Source: Capra hircus (Eukaryota; Chordata; Mammalia; Artiodactyla; Bovidae). From it: a stretch of DNA of 64,000 nucleotides. A model generated the notes under the pieces. That model saw only the letters and a list, made by a program, of their open reading frames with translations, had not been told where the DNA came from and searched no databases. This document shows, in pieces, positions 1-12,189 of the stretch (position 1 is the first letter of the stretch; each line of letters starts with the position of its first letter). The translations under genes and the position numbers were made by a program. The stretch is from NCBI RefSeq assembly GCF_001704415.2, contig NC_030824.1:31181022-31245021 (forward strand), written 5' to 3'.

Positions 1-224
1 TATTTCTGTGTGTAGCAGTGCTTTGTTATTTTTCTGGGACTTTTAAGTTTTCAATTTGTCATTCCTCATACAAGCTGAATCATCATCATTTTATAAATAT
101 GCAGTCATATATAAAATACTTGTAAAAGATAGCAGTTTAAATAGTTTTCTGTAATTTGTTGAATTCATGCTTATAAACTTATGTCTTTGAGAAAAGTGAC
201 TTCATACTGAATGTTATATGAGAC
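1..224. other. AT-rich non-repeat DNA
   Basis: No open frame, recognised repeat or RNA gene is seen. Low-GC sequence running up to the first SINE. Confidence 0.5.
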
Positions 225-432
225 TAGTGAAAGTGTGTGAAAGTGTTAGTTGCTCACTTGTGTCTGACTCTTTGTGACCCCATGGACTGTAACAAGCAAG
301 ACTCTTCTGTCCATGGAATTCTCCAGGCCAGAATACCGGAGTGGGTTGCCATTCCCTTCTCCAGGGGATCTTCCTGACCCAGCGATTTAACCCAGGTCTC
401 CCGTGTTGCAGGCAGATTCTTTACTGTCTGAG
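225..432 (-). mobile_element. Bov-tA SINE
   Basis: Read on the minus strand this is a tRNA-Glu-like head (box around 400-432) followed by the BovB-derived tail (cgtgtccgactctttg-like text near 255-285). The usual end of the head, including gccaccagggaagccc, is missing after 432, so the 5' end is slightly truncated. Non-coding retroposon. Confidence 0.9.
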
Positions 433-1384
433 AAGACTGACTTTGATATTAAAACTTTAAGTATGCAGTATGTCTTGCTTTAGAGTAGATGTGCTTAGTT
501 ATGGGCTTTTAATGGTAGCATTCAAGATTTATGTAGATAAACTGCTCTTATGTGTAGTGGGGTCAGTTAAACCGTTCGCTATCAGAAGCTGATGGCTAGA
601 AATGTTACTTGAAAGAGTCTGGGGTATTTGTTATTTTAAAACATTCTGTGTTTTTTTTGTAAGTTATTTGTTTTTGGGAGGGGGGCTAAGGTCTAAAATA
701 TGCCTGAATCTGGAGTATAAGTTAAGACTTTGATTTCATTTAAAATGGATTAATGTGTAAGGTGTCTGTTGGCCTCACTGGAGAGATTGCTTGGCTGGAA
801 TTTGCTATGCGTCTTTAAAACTAAGGTCTTGGCACACCCCATAGCACAGAACTGGAGGTAATAAATGCTGTTTAATGACTTGATTTTTTTTTTTCCTGAG
901 CATTTGAGATACAGCGGAAAATGTAATTATATACTTCTACATTAATAGTGAATTGGATAAAAGCTGAATAGGAGCAGTAGTTCAGTTTCTGTAACGCAGA
1001 AGCCCTCCTTTATAGAAACATGAAACTTTGTGGAGCAAAGTTTTTTTTCTTAAGTATCAGGCAGTTGCCTCCCTATAAGTTTAATCACTTTGGTGTTGAT
1101 ATACTGAACTGTCATTTACACTATATTTGATTGTTATTTAACAGAGTATAAATTCTTCCTCTGAGCTCCTGTGACATCTTTGTTCTACTTTGCAGTACCT
1201 TTTTTTAAATTACTTTGAGATTTTTGACTATGGTCAGGGACAATAGTGTAATGACAGACTTAAATTATAAAATTCAATTCAGTTCTAGTATTTAGAACCA
1301 ATTTGCTGATTAATTGTCACTAAGTAGAGATCTTAGCTTTGATCCATTTTATTAGATATGACTATATGTATAGATTAACTCCTT
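433..1384. other. Non-coding stretch with possible L2 tail
   Basis: No gene is seen. Around 822-880 the text (cttggcacacc, then aataaatgctgtttaatga) resembles the 3' end of an L2 LINE in plus orientation, but is too diverged for a firm call. A T-run lies at about 885-896. Confidence 0.4.
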
Positions 1385-1581
1385 GGGCTTCCCAGATGTT
1401 GCATTGGTAAAGAATCCACCTGCCAATGCAGGAGGTGCTCGTCCAATTCCTGGGTCTGAAAGATAGGGAGTAGAAGAAATGACAACCCACTCTAGTATTC
1501 TTGCCTGGAAAATCCCATGGCCAGAAGATCTTGGTACACTACTCTTGCATGAGGTTGCAAAGAGTGACTGAGCACACACGT
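1385..1581 (+). mobile_element. Bov-tA SINE, diverged
   Basis: The head starts at gggcttcccag and the BovA tail ends near the gactgagcacac text. It is flanked by an 11-bp target-site duplication with one mismatch: attaactcctt at 1374-1384 and attaacttctt at 1582-1592. More substitutions than most copies here, so probably older. Confidence 0.88.
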
Positions 1582-1814
1582 ATTAACTTCTTAAGGAGCA
1601 GTTTCAGAAATAGATTCAATACCCTCTGCTTAGATCTTTACTTACTGATTATATATAAAACTTCAGAAAAAAGTAAAATGTACTAAGACTTGTTCTGGGT
1701 AAAATATTTGCACATTTGTAGTAAAAGACATCTTAATTAAATACATGTATGGAGTAGAATTTAACTTCATTGATTTCTACTTTTTACCTGTACATTGTAA
1801 TTTTTTATTTTGTC

Positions 1815-1952
1815 ATGTAATGACCTTTTTTTTTTTTTTGGTCACACCGCCTGACTGGTGGGATCTTAGTTCCTCAACTGGGGATCGGACCTGGGTCCTT
1901 GGCAGTGAAAGCGCACAGTCCTAACCCCTCAACCGCCAGGGAATTCCCATAA
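1815..1952 (-). mobile_element. CHR-type tRNA-derived SINE
   Basis: T-run at 1828-1840, then the minus-strand body of a cetartiodactyl CHR SINE: gggatcttagttcc, a gaccagggatcg-like block and the terminal accgccagggaattccc. The T-run is the element's A-rich tail read on the opposite strand. Confidence 0.85.
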
Positions 1953-2340
1953 TGCTCTTCTTTATGGGAAGGGATAGTGTGATTCCGGAGCGTGAGAAAT
2001 CCGTGTAAACCATAGACTGCTTCCCTTACCTGGTGACGCCTGAAGGGACCTAGAGGAAAACAGACGTGTCAATATTGGTTCTTGACGCTGAGTGGAACCT
2101 TAGAATCAGCTACCATTGTATCACAGACATGGAGGCTTCCAGGGGCCTATGGAGAGTCCTGGAAATCTAGCCTCGGCTCCACCTTTAACTTCTGTTAGAA
2201 AAGGGAGACTTACCACTAAAAAATGCTGCAAATCCCTGATCTAGTTTGGGGCTCCTGAGAAAATATACACCAAGAGTAGTTGGTGAATTTCCCCATGCCA
2301 CAGGGACAGAGCCAGCATACTGTTGAAAACTTAATCTCCT
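1953..2340. other. Non-repeat stretch
   Basis: About 390 bp of somewhat higher GC than the surroundings. No long frame, RNA gene or recognised repeat. Confidence 0.45.
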
Positions 2341-2545
2341 AGATCAGGACTGAGTGAACTATAGCCCTTGGGCCAAATTCAGCCCATAGCCTGGTTTTGT
2401 GTATAAAGTTGTATTGGGACCCAGCCAGGCTCATTCTTCCTGTTGTCTGTGGCTGCTTTCGTGCTTCAGAGGCTGAGTATGGCCTGCAGAGGCTAAAATA
2501 CTTACTGTCTGGCTCTACAGAAATTTGTCCTTTGCCTTACAGACT
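2341..2545 (+). mobile_element. hAT-Charlie-type non-autonomous DNA transposon
   Basis: Contains the characteristic block actatagcccttgggccaa, then a taaagttgtattggga-like and a gtggctgctttcgtgct block. These are hallmarks of an old mammalian hAT-Charlie MER element. It has no coding capacity. The exact family is not assigned. Confidence 0.7.
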
Positions 2546-2644
2546 CTCATTTCTGAGAACTTCCAACTGATTTCAGAGCTCAAGGATTTAATATGTCTTT
2601 TATAGTTGCAGATCTGTAATCAAAGAGGTATGTTTATACAAGGG

Positions 2645-2850
2645 GCTTTCCAAGTGGCTCAGTGGTAAAGAATCTGCCTGCCAATGCAGGAGTCATGGGT
2701 TCGATCCCTGAGTCAGGAAGATCCCCTGGAGGAGGGCATGGCAACCCACTCTGGTATTCTTCCCTGGGAAATCCCATGGACAGAGGAGCCTGGCGGGCTG
2801 CAGTCCGTGAGGTCACAAAGAGTCTGATGGTGATTGAGCATGCACACATC
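2645..2850 (+). mobile_element. Bov-tA SINE
   Basis: Complete head-plus-tail copy. It is flanked by a target-site duplication beginning tttatacaa at 2633-2641 and 2851-2859; both sides continue into a short G-run. Confidence 0.92.
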
Positions 2851-2855
2851 TTTAT

Positions 2856-4421
2856 ACAAAGGGGAATGAAGTAGAAGCAGCTCAACCCAGCCTAGATACA
2901 CTGTTATTTAAGCGCAGCAAAAACAAAGCTATTTTGTTAATTTCAGTTATTTTTTTCTTTTGAGATGTAGCCAAAAGAGTATTGGGACTTTTAATCATTC
3001 TAATAAAGTGTCTCCTGGTGTTCTTTACAAATACAGTCTGAAAGGAGAAAAGAAATTTTATTATATAGTAACATTATTAACATAACTTCATAAAATGTCT
3101 TAAAGGCACTGGGTGTAATATGTGTTATTTATTATTGTTCATCTGCTAATGTTTACCCAATATATATATATATATTTTTCTGTGTCATACAGTTTTTCTC
3201 CCAGGAAGGACGTATTTTTGTATAGGTTAATTCATCAGTTTTCCATCCTGACTTTATTGAAACTGTGTTGTCTTTTTCTCGGTTTTCAAGAAATCTAGAG
3301 TTAGGTGAGAAGTTTTAAGAAGAATCCTCTTCCTGAATTAGGCTTTCATTAATGAAACAAAACTGAATTATATAAGCCCATTAGATATACCAGCCCCTGT
3401 TCTTGGCACCTGCTGGGTGCTCTGCTTAATAACTTTGCGTTGTACTCAAAGATGCTTTCATTTCCATTGTGTTTGCAATCAAGAATGATTGTACTACTAC
3501 CGTTAGCTTTTGAAAAATGCTTTTGTAGGTACATTATCTAAACCTTTAAATTGGATTCAGAGATAAAACTCTTTGCTTTTTATTATATTGTTTACCTTTC
3601 TCTGTCTTGCACCCAAACAGAAACTTGCTTGAGTTGATCTTTCCTTTTCATAGTGGCTGCAGAATTGTCCTCAGTAGCTGTTACTTCTTGGCAATCACAA
3701 AAATAACTTAATTAGTTAACAGATGATAACTTGTACAGGTATGGTAATTAATTACATTGATGTGAGTAAAGAAAAGAGGCTTTTCAATGAGGCTTCTGGG
3801 GTTAGAAATGAAATTACTTTCTTGAGAAGATATGCTTTCATCATGGTTTAGGAGAGAGACACTAAGGTCTCTAAAATTGCAACAGTCTTGCCAGTGTTCA
3901 GTGAAACTTTGTAGAAAATGTTAATAGAAATCTTATTACAATGTATACAGTTTCAGACCTCCTCTCTCCTAGTAGAAACATTCCTAGTATTTAAGTTGCT
4001 TCCTTACATAATCCTTAGAGGATAATCAGTTTTCATACTGTCAGTTGCCTCCGCAGCTGTCTAGGAAAAGTCTTCCAGAAGACTACAATTAATGTAGTCT
4101 TCTGGAAAGGATTAAAAATATTTAATTTAAAACTTCAGGGATATTGTACAGAATTTTGAACATTTCTACTTGTGATTTTTTTTTGTAAGGGAATAAATGT
4201 TAAACATTTTGAGCCAATTTTTAGGAAGACAGTATTTACCTTCCAGTTGGTTGAAGGAAAATACAGACTAGCACAGGGGAAAGAAGAAAGAAACTAGTAT
4301 CTCCTGGAAATCTTTGAAACTCTGGAAAAAAGAAAACCATACTTCTCATCAAACTGGATGAAAATTTTTAGAGTTAAGAAAGATCTCACCCATAACTTAA
4401 AGTCCAGCCTTTTGTATTTGT
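2856..4421. other. AT-rich stretch with (TA)n and a palindrome
   Basis: About 1.6 kb without recognised genes or repeats. It holds a short (TA)n at 3159-3176 and a perfect 15-bp inverted repeat at 4073-4107. Open frames do not exceed about 62 codons. Confidence 0.5.
4073..4107. repeat. Perfect 15-bp inverted repeat, 5-nt loop
   Basis: Left arm 4073-4087 (ttccagaagactaca), loop attaa at 4088-4092, right arm 4093-4107 (tgtagtcttctggaa). The arms are exact reverse complements. Confidence 0.95.
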
Positions 4422-4580
4422 TGTTATTCAGTCACTCAGTCGTGCCTGACTCTTTGCGACCCCATGTTGCAGAACACGCCAGGCTTCCCTGTCCTTCACT
4501 ATCTCCTGCAGTTTGTGCAAACTCTTGTTCATTGAGTGGGTGATGCCATTCAACCATCTCATCCTCTGTCTTCCCCTTTT
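4422..4580 (-). mobile_element. BovB LINE 3' fragment
   Basis: Minus-strand copy of the BovB 3' end: cagtcactcagtcgtgcctg, gaccccatg, then the gtgatgccattcaaccatct block that lies upstream of the SINE-shared tail. Only about 160 bp, severely 5' truncated. Confidence 0.85.
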
Positions 4581-5424
4581 GTATATCTTACAGTTTTCTT
4601 TATATTTGAAATAGGTTAAGTGACTTTTTTTTTTTTTTTTGGCTAAAATATCATTTACTCTCCTTGTCCAAGGTTTAGACAAGGAAAAAAAAAAGTGGCT
4701 GATCTCTATCATCTCTTTCAGAAGGTTATAGGATTTCTCAGAATTTTCTTAATTAGGCAAATATTATTCCCCATTGCTGATCGTGAAAATGAGCAAGTTA
4801 AAAATGTTTATGGGAACCCATGCTGGTCCTACCCCCTCTGCTTTTAGGCTAGGTTGTAATTTACGCTTTCCTTCATTTTCACTCTTCTCAGTTGATTGTA
4901 AGATCAATAGTACAAGAAAAGAAACGCTGCTGTGGACCTGTTTATTTAGGGTGGTATTTCAGAGAGAAAACTCCCAATACCTCATTTCTCGACAAATAGA
5001 AGCCATTCCTGTAGATGGTAATTTTCAAGAATGATACTTGTAACCACAAAGAACAATACTCTTGCATTATCTTCTGGGTAAACTGCTCCTATGTTCGAAC
5101 TGATTTAGTAAAAAGCTAACCATGGAGTTTGGGAAAGAAAACATCCATTTATTTTCCTTCCTGATTCTTCCTTTCATTCTTACTGCCATCATCCTCGGGT
5201 CTTTGTCTGCGTGCCACAAGCAAAGGGACCCTTTTTATCCAGGGTCCCTTCATTCCTTGCCGTTCTTCCTTCAGACCTGTCCTGGCCATTTTAAAAGGAC
5301 TAACTTATATGTTTCCTCCTCTATGAAGCTTTTTCTGGTCACTTGAGCTAAACTAGTTGAATTTTTCTTTGTGAAAACTTTTATTGTTTTTAACTTGCAC
5401 CTCTCAGTAAGCATTTATCGTCTG
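4581..5424. other. Non-coding stretch, possible L2-like segment
   Basis: A T-run lies at 4626-4642. The pyrimidine-rich part at 5120-5345 (cattcttactgccatcatcc, cctctatgaagctttttctg) is reminiscent of an old L2 3' region, but I could not confirm it. A 10-bp perfect stem sits at 5223-5250. Confidence 0.35.
5223..5250. repeat. Perfect 10-bp inverted repeat
   Basis: Arms aagggaccct (5223-5232) and agggtccctt (5241-5250) around the loop ttttatcc. Confidence 0.9.
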
Positions 5425-6985
5425 GTAATATTCTGAGTGATATTCTGTAGTGTATATAGTGTGTGCACACACACACACACTTTATCTGTTCATCCCTTGG
5501 TAGACATTAAGGGTGTTTTCACATCTTGGCTATTGTGTTGTAAATAATGCTAACTGAACATAGGGGTGCACGTATCTTTTCAAATTGCTGTTTTCATATC
5601 CTCTGGATAAATACCCAGCAGTGGAATAGCTGCAACATATGGTAGATCTCTTCTTAATTTTTACATTAATCTCTGTATTCTTCTCCACAGTGGCTGCAGC
5701 AATCTACCTTCCCATCAACGGTGCACAAGGGCTCCCTTTTCTCCACACACCTGGTATTAATAAGACCTGTTATTTGTTATCTTCTTGATAATAGCCATTT
5801 TGACCCACGGGAGGTGGTATCTCATCGTGGTTTTGATATACATTTCTCTAATAATTGGTCATGTTGAGCATCTTTTTATTTACCTATTGGCCATCTCTTT
5901 GTCTTTTTTGGAAGAATGTCTGTTCAGTCCTTTGCTTATTTTTTAATTGGACCTCGTCTTTTGAAATGTTGAGTTGTACGAGTTCTTTGTATATTTTGAG
6001 TTGTATACTCTGGATTTTACCACAATATCTGGATCTTACCAAGATATTTGGGTCTGACCCCTTGTCAGATTTATGATTTGCAAATATCTTTCCTCTTTCA
6101 GTAGATTTCCTTTTCACTTTGTTGATGATTTCCTTCATGGTAGAAGTTTTTAGTTTGATGTAGTCCCGCTTTCATTTTCAAATTGTGTGGAATGTGGAAG
6201 TTCCCTGAGCAGGGGGACAAGGGATTGAACCTGGACCCTCTGCAGTGGAAACATGGAGTCTTAAACACTGGACCACCAGGGAAATCTAAGTCTCATGTTT
6301 AATTTTTTGCTTTTGTTTCCCTTGCATTAGGAGTCAAATCCAAAAACATAGCTAAGACCAATGTCAGGAAGGTTGTCGCCTATGTTTCCTTGTAGGAATT
6401 TATGTTTTTTAGGTCTTACATTCCAGTCTTTAATCTATTTTTAGTTAATTTTTGTGTGGTGGCATATAATTGGTCTCTTTTCGTTCTTTTGCATGTAATT
6501 GTCCAGCTTTCCCAACACCAGTTTTGAGGAGACTATCTTTTCTTCCTTGTGTGTTCTTGGCTCCTTTATTGTAAGTTAATTGTCCATGTATATATGGTTT
6601 TATTTTTGTGCCCTTATTCTGTTTCATTGATCTGTGTGTCTGTTTTTATACCAGGGCCGTATTATTTTGATAACTGTAGCTTTGCAATATAGTTTGAAAT
6701 CAGAGAATGTGATACCTCCACATTTGTTATTCTTTCTAAATATAGCTTTGGCTAGTTGGGCTCTATTGTGGTTCCATATAAATATTTGTTCTAGTTCTAT
6801 GAAAGATGTCATTGGAATTTTGATAGGGATTGCATTGAGTTTGTGGATTCCTTTAGGTAATATGATCGTTTTAACAATATCAATTCTTTCAATCCGTGAG
6901 TGTGGAATATGTTTTCATTTTATTAGTGTGTTCAATTTCTTTCATCTTACAGTTTTTAGTGTACCTTATCTCTTATTTTAAACTG
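5425..6985 (-). mobile_element. L1 LINE, antisense, interrupted by a SINE
   Basis: Reads as antisense L1 ORF2 and 3' end: the ggctattgtgttgtaaataa, tggataaatacccagcag and ttgataactgtagctttgca blocks are typical of old mammalian L1. A short (CA)n at 5466-5480 lies near its start. A CHR SINE at 6190-6290 splits it. No intact reading frame remains on either strand. Confidence 0.85.
6190..6290 (-). mobile_element. CHR-type SINE inside L1
   Basis: Minus-strand CHR body: aagttccctgagcag, gggattgaacctgg, gcagtggaaacatgg, and the terminal gaccaccagggaaatc. L1 text continues on both sides. Confidence 0.8.
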
Positions 6986-8704
6986 CAAAAAATTCCTTGA
7001 ATCTATCTTATAGACATTTACGTTTCTATGGTGTTTTATAATACCTAAGCATTTCATAAATACTTAAACATATGAAGTGTGCATCAGACATTTTCCATGT
7101 AATTCAATAAGCAGTACTGACAGGTCCAACCCAATTTGGTATAATTTTAAAATCTAACTCCTGGGAGATTACTTTTTTTTTTACTATTTGAGTATAACAT
7201 AATTTAGGCTTGTTATTATTTTAAGACAGCTGCAATTAACTCTTAGAATTGCTTGGATAGATGATATGATTCAAATTTTACTTAGCCACCGTGACTTTGG
7301 TCAGTCACATAAGTAAGTCAGAAATAGAAGCCAGAAACTCGAGGCATGATCTTATGAGTTTCTAAGCCCTGGACTGCAGTTTGTTGCCTTGGATTTCCTT
7401 CGAGGGGTGTGTACATTTGCTTTTACTGGATTCTGAACTTTTTGTTTTATACATCTACTTTAAGCTTTTGTAAGTCAGATCGACAGTATTTTAAATTGTA
7501 TAACTAATCTCTTGTAAGATCTAAGAGAAACAGAACTTGTAATGCCTTAACTTCTTTTGTATTGATGTTGCTTTAATGATGTCACTCATTTTGGGGTCTG
7601 TAATCTAATGAGGAAAAGTAGGTGAGAGAGAGGGGCTGGTGTGGTACTCCATATTCTCTGAGTGACTTTGGCAGCTTTCCTTGAACCTCAGCTTTCTGGT
7701 CTGTAAAACAGTGCACTGTTTTCCAGGGTGTCTGTTAAGGGTTAAATGAACGTAACATATGAGAAAGTACTTCTCAAAGGGAAAAGTCTACAGTAATGTA
7801 AGACATTACAGTCACTGACACAATGAAAGTATTAGTGCCAGTAGAAATTGTGAGTCATTTTAAAAGATAAGAGACTATTTGGCTATACAAATAATACTAT
7901 TTGGCTAGTAGTATTTATAGAAATATGCCTCTTTTCAGTGTAAGGCAGTAAGACCATGTTTTCAAATTATTTCTTTATTTGGTTGTCCAGATTAATACTT
8001 ATCTGGATCATTTTAGAAGCATAGGCTTCATGTTGAGCTTTCTAAAGAGCTTTCTTTGTTAAAGCATTTTCAGACTTCAAAGAACCATTGTGTAAGAACT
8101 CATGTACACCAATATATCTTGAGTAGTTTTGATTATTTTATGTTGAATAGAAAAGCTGAACTGAAAATTTTTTCACTTTCAAAAGTACTGAAGTGGCAAA
8201 GTCTTTCCATATGTGTAACATGTATATATATTCTCTTCTAAGAGTGTTTATTGGAATACATATTTTTGAAATAAAAGCTTTATATTTGTGTGCTGTGAAT
8301 AGATATGATTTTCTGTTCTTTTCTGATTATTGAAATCTGTCATCATTCTATACTTAAATTTGAATCCTCTGTGAACTTAGAGATATAGCCAAAAACTTGC
8401 AGAAGAGTGTTAATAAGTATAAGAATGTGGAATAGAAATTTCATGACTATTTTTGAAGAATTTGAAAAGGAATTGGAATTACTTTCATAATATAAACGTT
8501 CACTATTAAAAGGTACAACAGTAAATGAATCTTTATATTATGCTTCTAATTATCTTTTATTGAGTTACTTTTGTAGTGCTGCACCTTTGGAAGTTCAAGT
8601 CTCCATTAGTATAATAATACATAATACTTAGAGTTGTGTTGTTTGCTCTTCATTTATACTTAGGGAGAACGCAACTTAGAAGAACTGAGGGATGATATGG
8701 AAAA
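6986..8704. other. AT-rich stretch with two probable MIR remnants
   Basis: No gene is seen. Positions 7270-7385 resemble the MIR 3' half on plus (gactttggtcagtcacataa). Positions 7645-7780 resemble MIR on minus (cctcagctttctggtctgta, then gggttaaatga). Both are strongly diverged. Frames stay at or below 61 codons. Confidence 0.4.
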
Positions 8705-9330
8705 GCAATAGAAAAGCAATAGACATTTATTAAGTCTTCATTATGTGTCAGAAAGTCAGCTGGTTTTTTTCCCCTCATTTTTTAGTTTTTCAGTTCAGTT
8801 CAGTCACTCGGTCATGTCCAACTCTTTGTGACCCCATGAATCGCAGCACGCCAGGCCTCCCTGTCCATCACCAACTCCCAGAGTTTACCTCAAACTCACG
8901 TTCATCGAGTCAGTGATGCCATCCAGCCATCTCATCCTCTGTCGTCCCCTTCTCCTCCTGCCCCCAATCCCTCCCAGCATCAGAGTCTTTTCCAATGAGT
9001 CAACTCTTTGCATGAGGTGGCCAAAGTACTAGAGTTTCAGCTTTAGCATCATTCCTTCTGAAGAAATCCCAGGACTGATCTCCTTTAGAATGGACTGGTT
9101 GGATCTCCTTGCAGTCCAAGGGACTCTCAAGAATCTTCTCCAACACCACAGTTCAAAAGCATTTTTAGTTTTTACATCATCCCAATTAAGCAGGAGATGC
9201 TGCTCTTAACTTACCAGTGAAGAAGCAACTAAGATAGAGAAGTTAACTCCTTTTCCTAAGGACACATAACTTAGTGTCTGATCTCAAAATCCACACTTTT
9301 CCACTCTACCAGATGCCTTCTGAAGTAAAA
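8705..9330 (+). mobile_element. MIR SINE split by a BovB insertion
   Basis: The 5' part (gacatttattaagtcttcat) is at 8712-8790 and the 3' part (gagaagttaactcctttt, then ccacacttttccactctacc) at 9174-9325. Both fit one plus-strand MIR, separated by the BovB fragment at 8791-9160. Confidence 0.6.
8791..9160 (-). mobile_element. BovB LINE 3' fragment with TSD
   Basis: Starts with the minus-strand BovB terminal repeat (cagttcagttcag) and runs through gtgatgccatccagccatct and gcatcagagtcttttccaat to cacagttcaaaagc, where it is 5' truncated. The target-site duplication is attttttagttttt at 8777-8790 and atttttagttttt at 9161-9173, differing by one T. Confidence 0.93.
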
Positions 9331-9497
9331 TTGAGTGTCAGTATCTGGACTGTTGTAGTAAGGACTGTTACAAAGTGAAGTTCCGGTTTGCTTAAGGTCT
9401 TTCTCTTTATTTGCCCATTTCTCTTTATGTAAAAGGTTTCACTAGGTTGTACTTCAGAGATGAGCTTCAGGTCTAAAATCTCATTTTATTGAAATTT

Positions 9498-9640
9498 TGG
9501 GACTTCCCTGGTGGTCCAGTGGTTAAGACTGCATGCTTCCACTGCAGGAGGCCTGGGTTTGATCCATGGGTGGAAAACTAAGATTCTGCAAGCCACACAG
9601 TGTGGTCAAATAAATAATTTTATTAAAATTTTAATTTTTA
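9498..9640 (+). mobile_element. CHR-type SINE
   Basis: Plus-strand copy beginning gggacttccctggtggtcca, with gcaggaggcctgggtttga and ending in an A-rich tail with an aaataaataa motif. Confidence 0.88.
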
Positions 9641-9875
9641 AAATAATTGGAGTTAGTAGAGTAGGACTGGAAGGTCTATTTTTAACTTAGGTCCAAATAC
9701 TTAGCAAATAGATAAGTCTTGATAAGTGTTAGATATTGTTATATTAACTCTGCCTTTTAAGTAGCTTGTCTTAGTCATTAGGTTTATCTGAAAAAATACA
9801 GAGTTTTACATGCTGGTTTTAGTAGCATCTAATATTTTTTGACAGTTTTGTCACTGGATACTGTTTTAAGGATGT

Positions 9876-10099
9876 AAAGTGTTGGTTGCTCAGTCGTGTT
9901 TAACACTTTGTGACACCATGGACTGTAACCCTCTAGGCTGCCCTGTCCATGGAATTCTCCAGGCAAGAATACTGCCTGGATAATACTGCCTTAGGGCTGT
10001 CATTTCCTTCTCCAGGGGATCTTCCTGACCCAGGGATCAAACCCAGGTCTCCTGCATTGCAGGCAGATGCTTTACCATTTGATCCACCAGGGAAGCCCT
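9876..10099 (-). mobile_element. Bov-tA SINE with internal insertion
   Basis: Full minus-strand Bov-tA ending gatccaccagggaagccc. About 20 extra bases near 9973-9995 repeat the tactgcct motif. This looks like a small local duplication within the BovA part. Confidence 0.9.
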
Positions 10100-12029
10100 A
10101 ATAATACATGTAAATGTATTATTCTTTTTCCTCCTTTTCAGTATTTTGTTTTATCCAGTGAAATAGCAACATGATAAATATATTATCTTGGTATCTTCTT
10201 CTGATTAGTTGTTACTGGTTTTTGTTTCCTGTTTTGTTTTTAATAATCAACTACATTATTAAGGATTTTTGTCAGTTGAAGAGAATGGAAGTGATGATTA
10301 CAATTAGAATTCTTTGATCTTTCGTTTGGGCTAGCTTGATGCCTTTCAAGTTGTTATGTACTGGGGTGGGGGTTCAGGGGAAACTAACCAGTTTTTCTCA
10401 GCAGTAGTATATCCAGGCATCTGCTCGTTTGTCAGAAAAACAGACTTGACATACCTCCTCTTTCTGTTGCTTATGACATTTCCACATAGAATTATATTAA
10501 TAATTCCTTTCTGTCTGGAAACATGGTTGGAAGCCTTGGTTTTCAGGGGTGACTGAAGAAGGTGGGGGAAAGGCGCAGGGGCTTGCTCCTAGGGACCAGG
10601 TTTGAATGGGTTGTGCTCGGAGCTAGTGAGCTGCAGAGGGAGCATTCCTGGCACTTCGGCATCTCTGGCTACTGCCGGGAAGAGGTCTTAACTCATGAGT
10701 GAATCTTGTTGTCTGACTGCATTACTTGGAAAGGGGTTAATTGAACTGAAATCTGACCAGAATCGAGAAACGTTCAGAAATTATCCAGATATGCTAATAA
10801 TTAATTCATAAGCCTGTATCTTGCAGAGAGGTACTGTTTGTTATCTGACATTATCCGACACTATTTTATGATTGTACTTCTTGATCTCAACTATATAATG
10901 AAAGACAGGTGCTAGATTCTGGAATGTGAGATCTTAAGGAGTCTTAAGTGCTTCTGAAATGCTGAAATCCAGATGTTCTGGTGGTGCTGGGGATGTATCT
11001 GTGTTTCAGTGATGTGCTCGAGGCGTTTCAGTTGAGGAGACCTGTGTTACTGTGTCCGTGGTAGCAAGTCCAGTTTGTTCCCCTTTGTCATTACAAGACA
11101 TAGAAAATGCCCTTACTTTAGGGATGGAAGAACACAGTACTCTAGGGCAGAAAGGAGGTTTTCAAAGGGGTAACAAGGTCTTTGTTTTTTTTTTTAATTC
11201 TGAATTTTTTCATTTATGGCTCCTTTAAAAAACAAAACCATATCATTTCCTTCCAGAACATTCTATGTTGACCATTCCTCAGGCTCCTATTTTTGAGGGG
11301 CATTGGGATCAGAAAGAAAGGTTGAGTGCAACCTCCTACTGGGTTGTTCAAAATTCACCCTGCATTGCAAGTGCACATGATAATGTGTTGCTGTCTCTGG
11401 AATGTTTGCAATGTTCCACAAATGTTCATCATTTGTACTTAGACTGCCTATTTAAAAACTAGTGTTTTAAATAATATTAGGGTTTTGTGTGTGTGTGTGT
11501 GTGTGCATAGTTCACATAGCAAACATTATAAAAAGGTCTACAAAGGAGAGCCTTCCTTCCTCTTCTGCTCCACATGTGCCTGGTCTCCAGCTCCAAAAGA
11601 GAGTGAGTGGTCTCAGTTGCTTGTTTATTCTTCCAAAGATTCTTTTTTGAAGATACATGCATAGACCCATACAAAATGTTTTCTCCAACCCCCAGATTAT
11701 ATCTACTGATCTATCTGTTTCCCTGCTTATTTACTGTAAAATATAATTTGGGAGTCTTTCTGGAACAGTGAACGAAGAGCTCCCTTGTGGGGTGTGTCTG
11801 TGAGTGTGTGTTTAGCCAGTACAGCGTATTCCCAGTGCTACAAAGAATGTCCCTTACATATGTGATCTGATAAATTTCTGTGGGGCCAAAGGATTCTTGC
11901 ATTTCTAATTCCGATAATTATTGTAGTAGCATACTACTGTCAACATTGTATTAGGAATTAAAAACACAAATTGTAATTAAGTTGGTTGCAACTTTTACAA
12001 AAGTCAGATGTAATTTTTAAAACAATATC
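10100..12029. other. 1.9-kb stretch without recognised genes or repeats
   Basis: Holds a short (GT)n at 11486-11506 and a higher-GC patch around 10550-10680. The longest frames are about 65 codons and show no recognisable domain. Confidence 0.45.
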
Positions 12030-12180
12030 AGTTATTGGCTGAGCTGGGTCTTAGTTGTGGCATGTGTCTTTAGTTGAAACATTCAGACTCTTAGTGGCGG
12101 CAAATGGGATCTGGTTCCCTGACCAGGAATAGAACCTGGGTCCCCTGATTGGGAGCATGAAGTCTTAGCAGGAAGTCTGC
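12030..12180 (-). mobile_element. CHR-type SINE, degraded
   Basis: Recognised by gctgagctgggtcttagttg near the start and ctgaccaggaatagaacctg near the end. The terminal accaccagggaa box is not preserved. Confidence 0.65.
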
Positions 12181-12189
12181 AGGTGTAAT

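Noticed and set aside
9498..10099. ccaccaggg-containing ends of SINEs as CTCF sites
   Set aside because: The match stops at accagggaa and lacks the GGGGC core; only 62296-62314 has the full motif.
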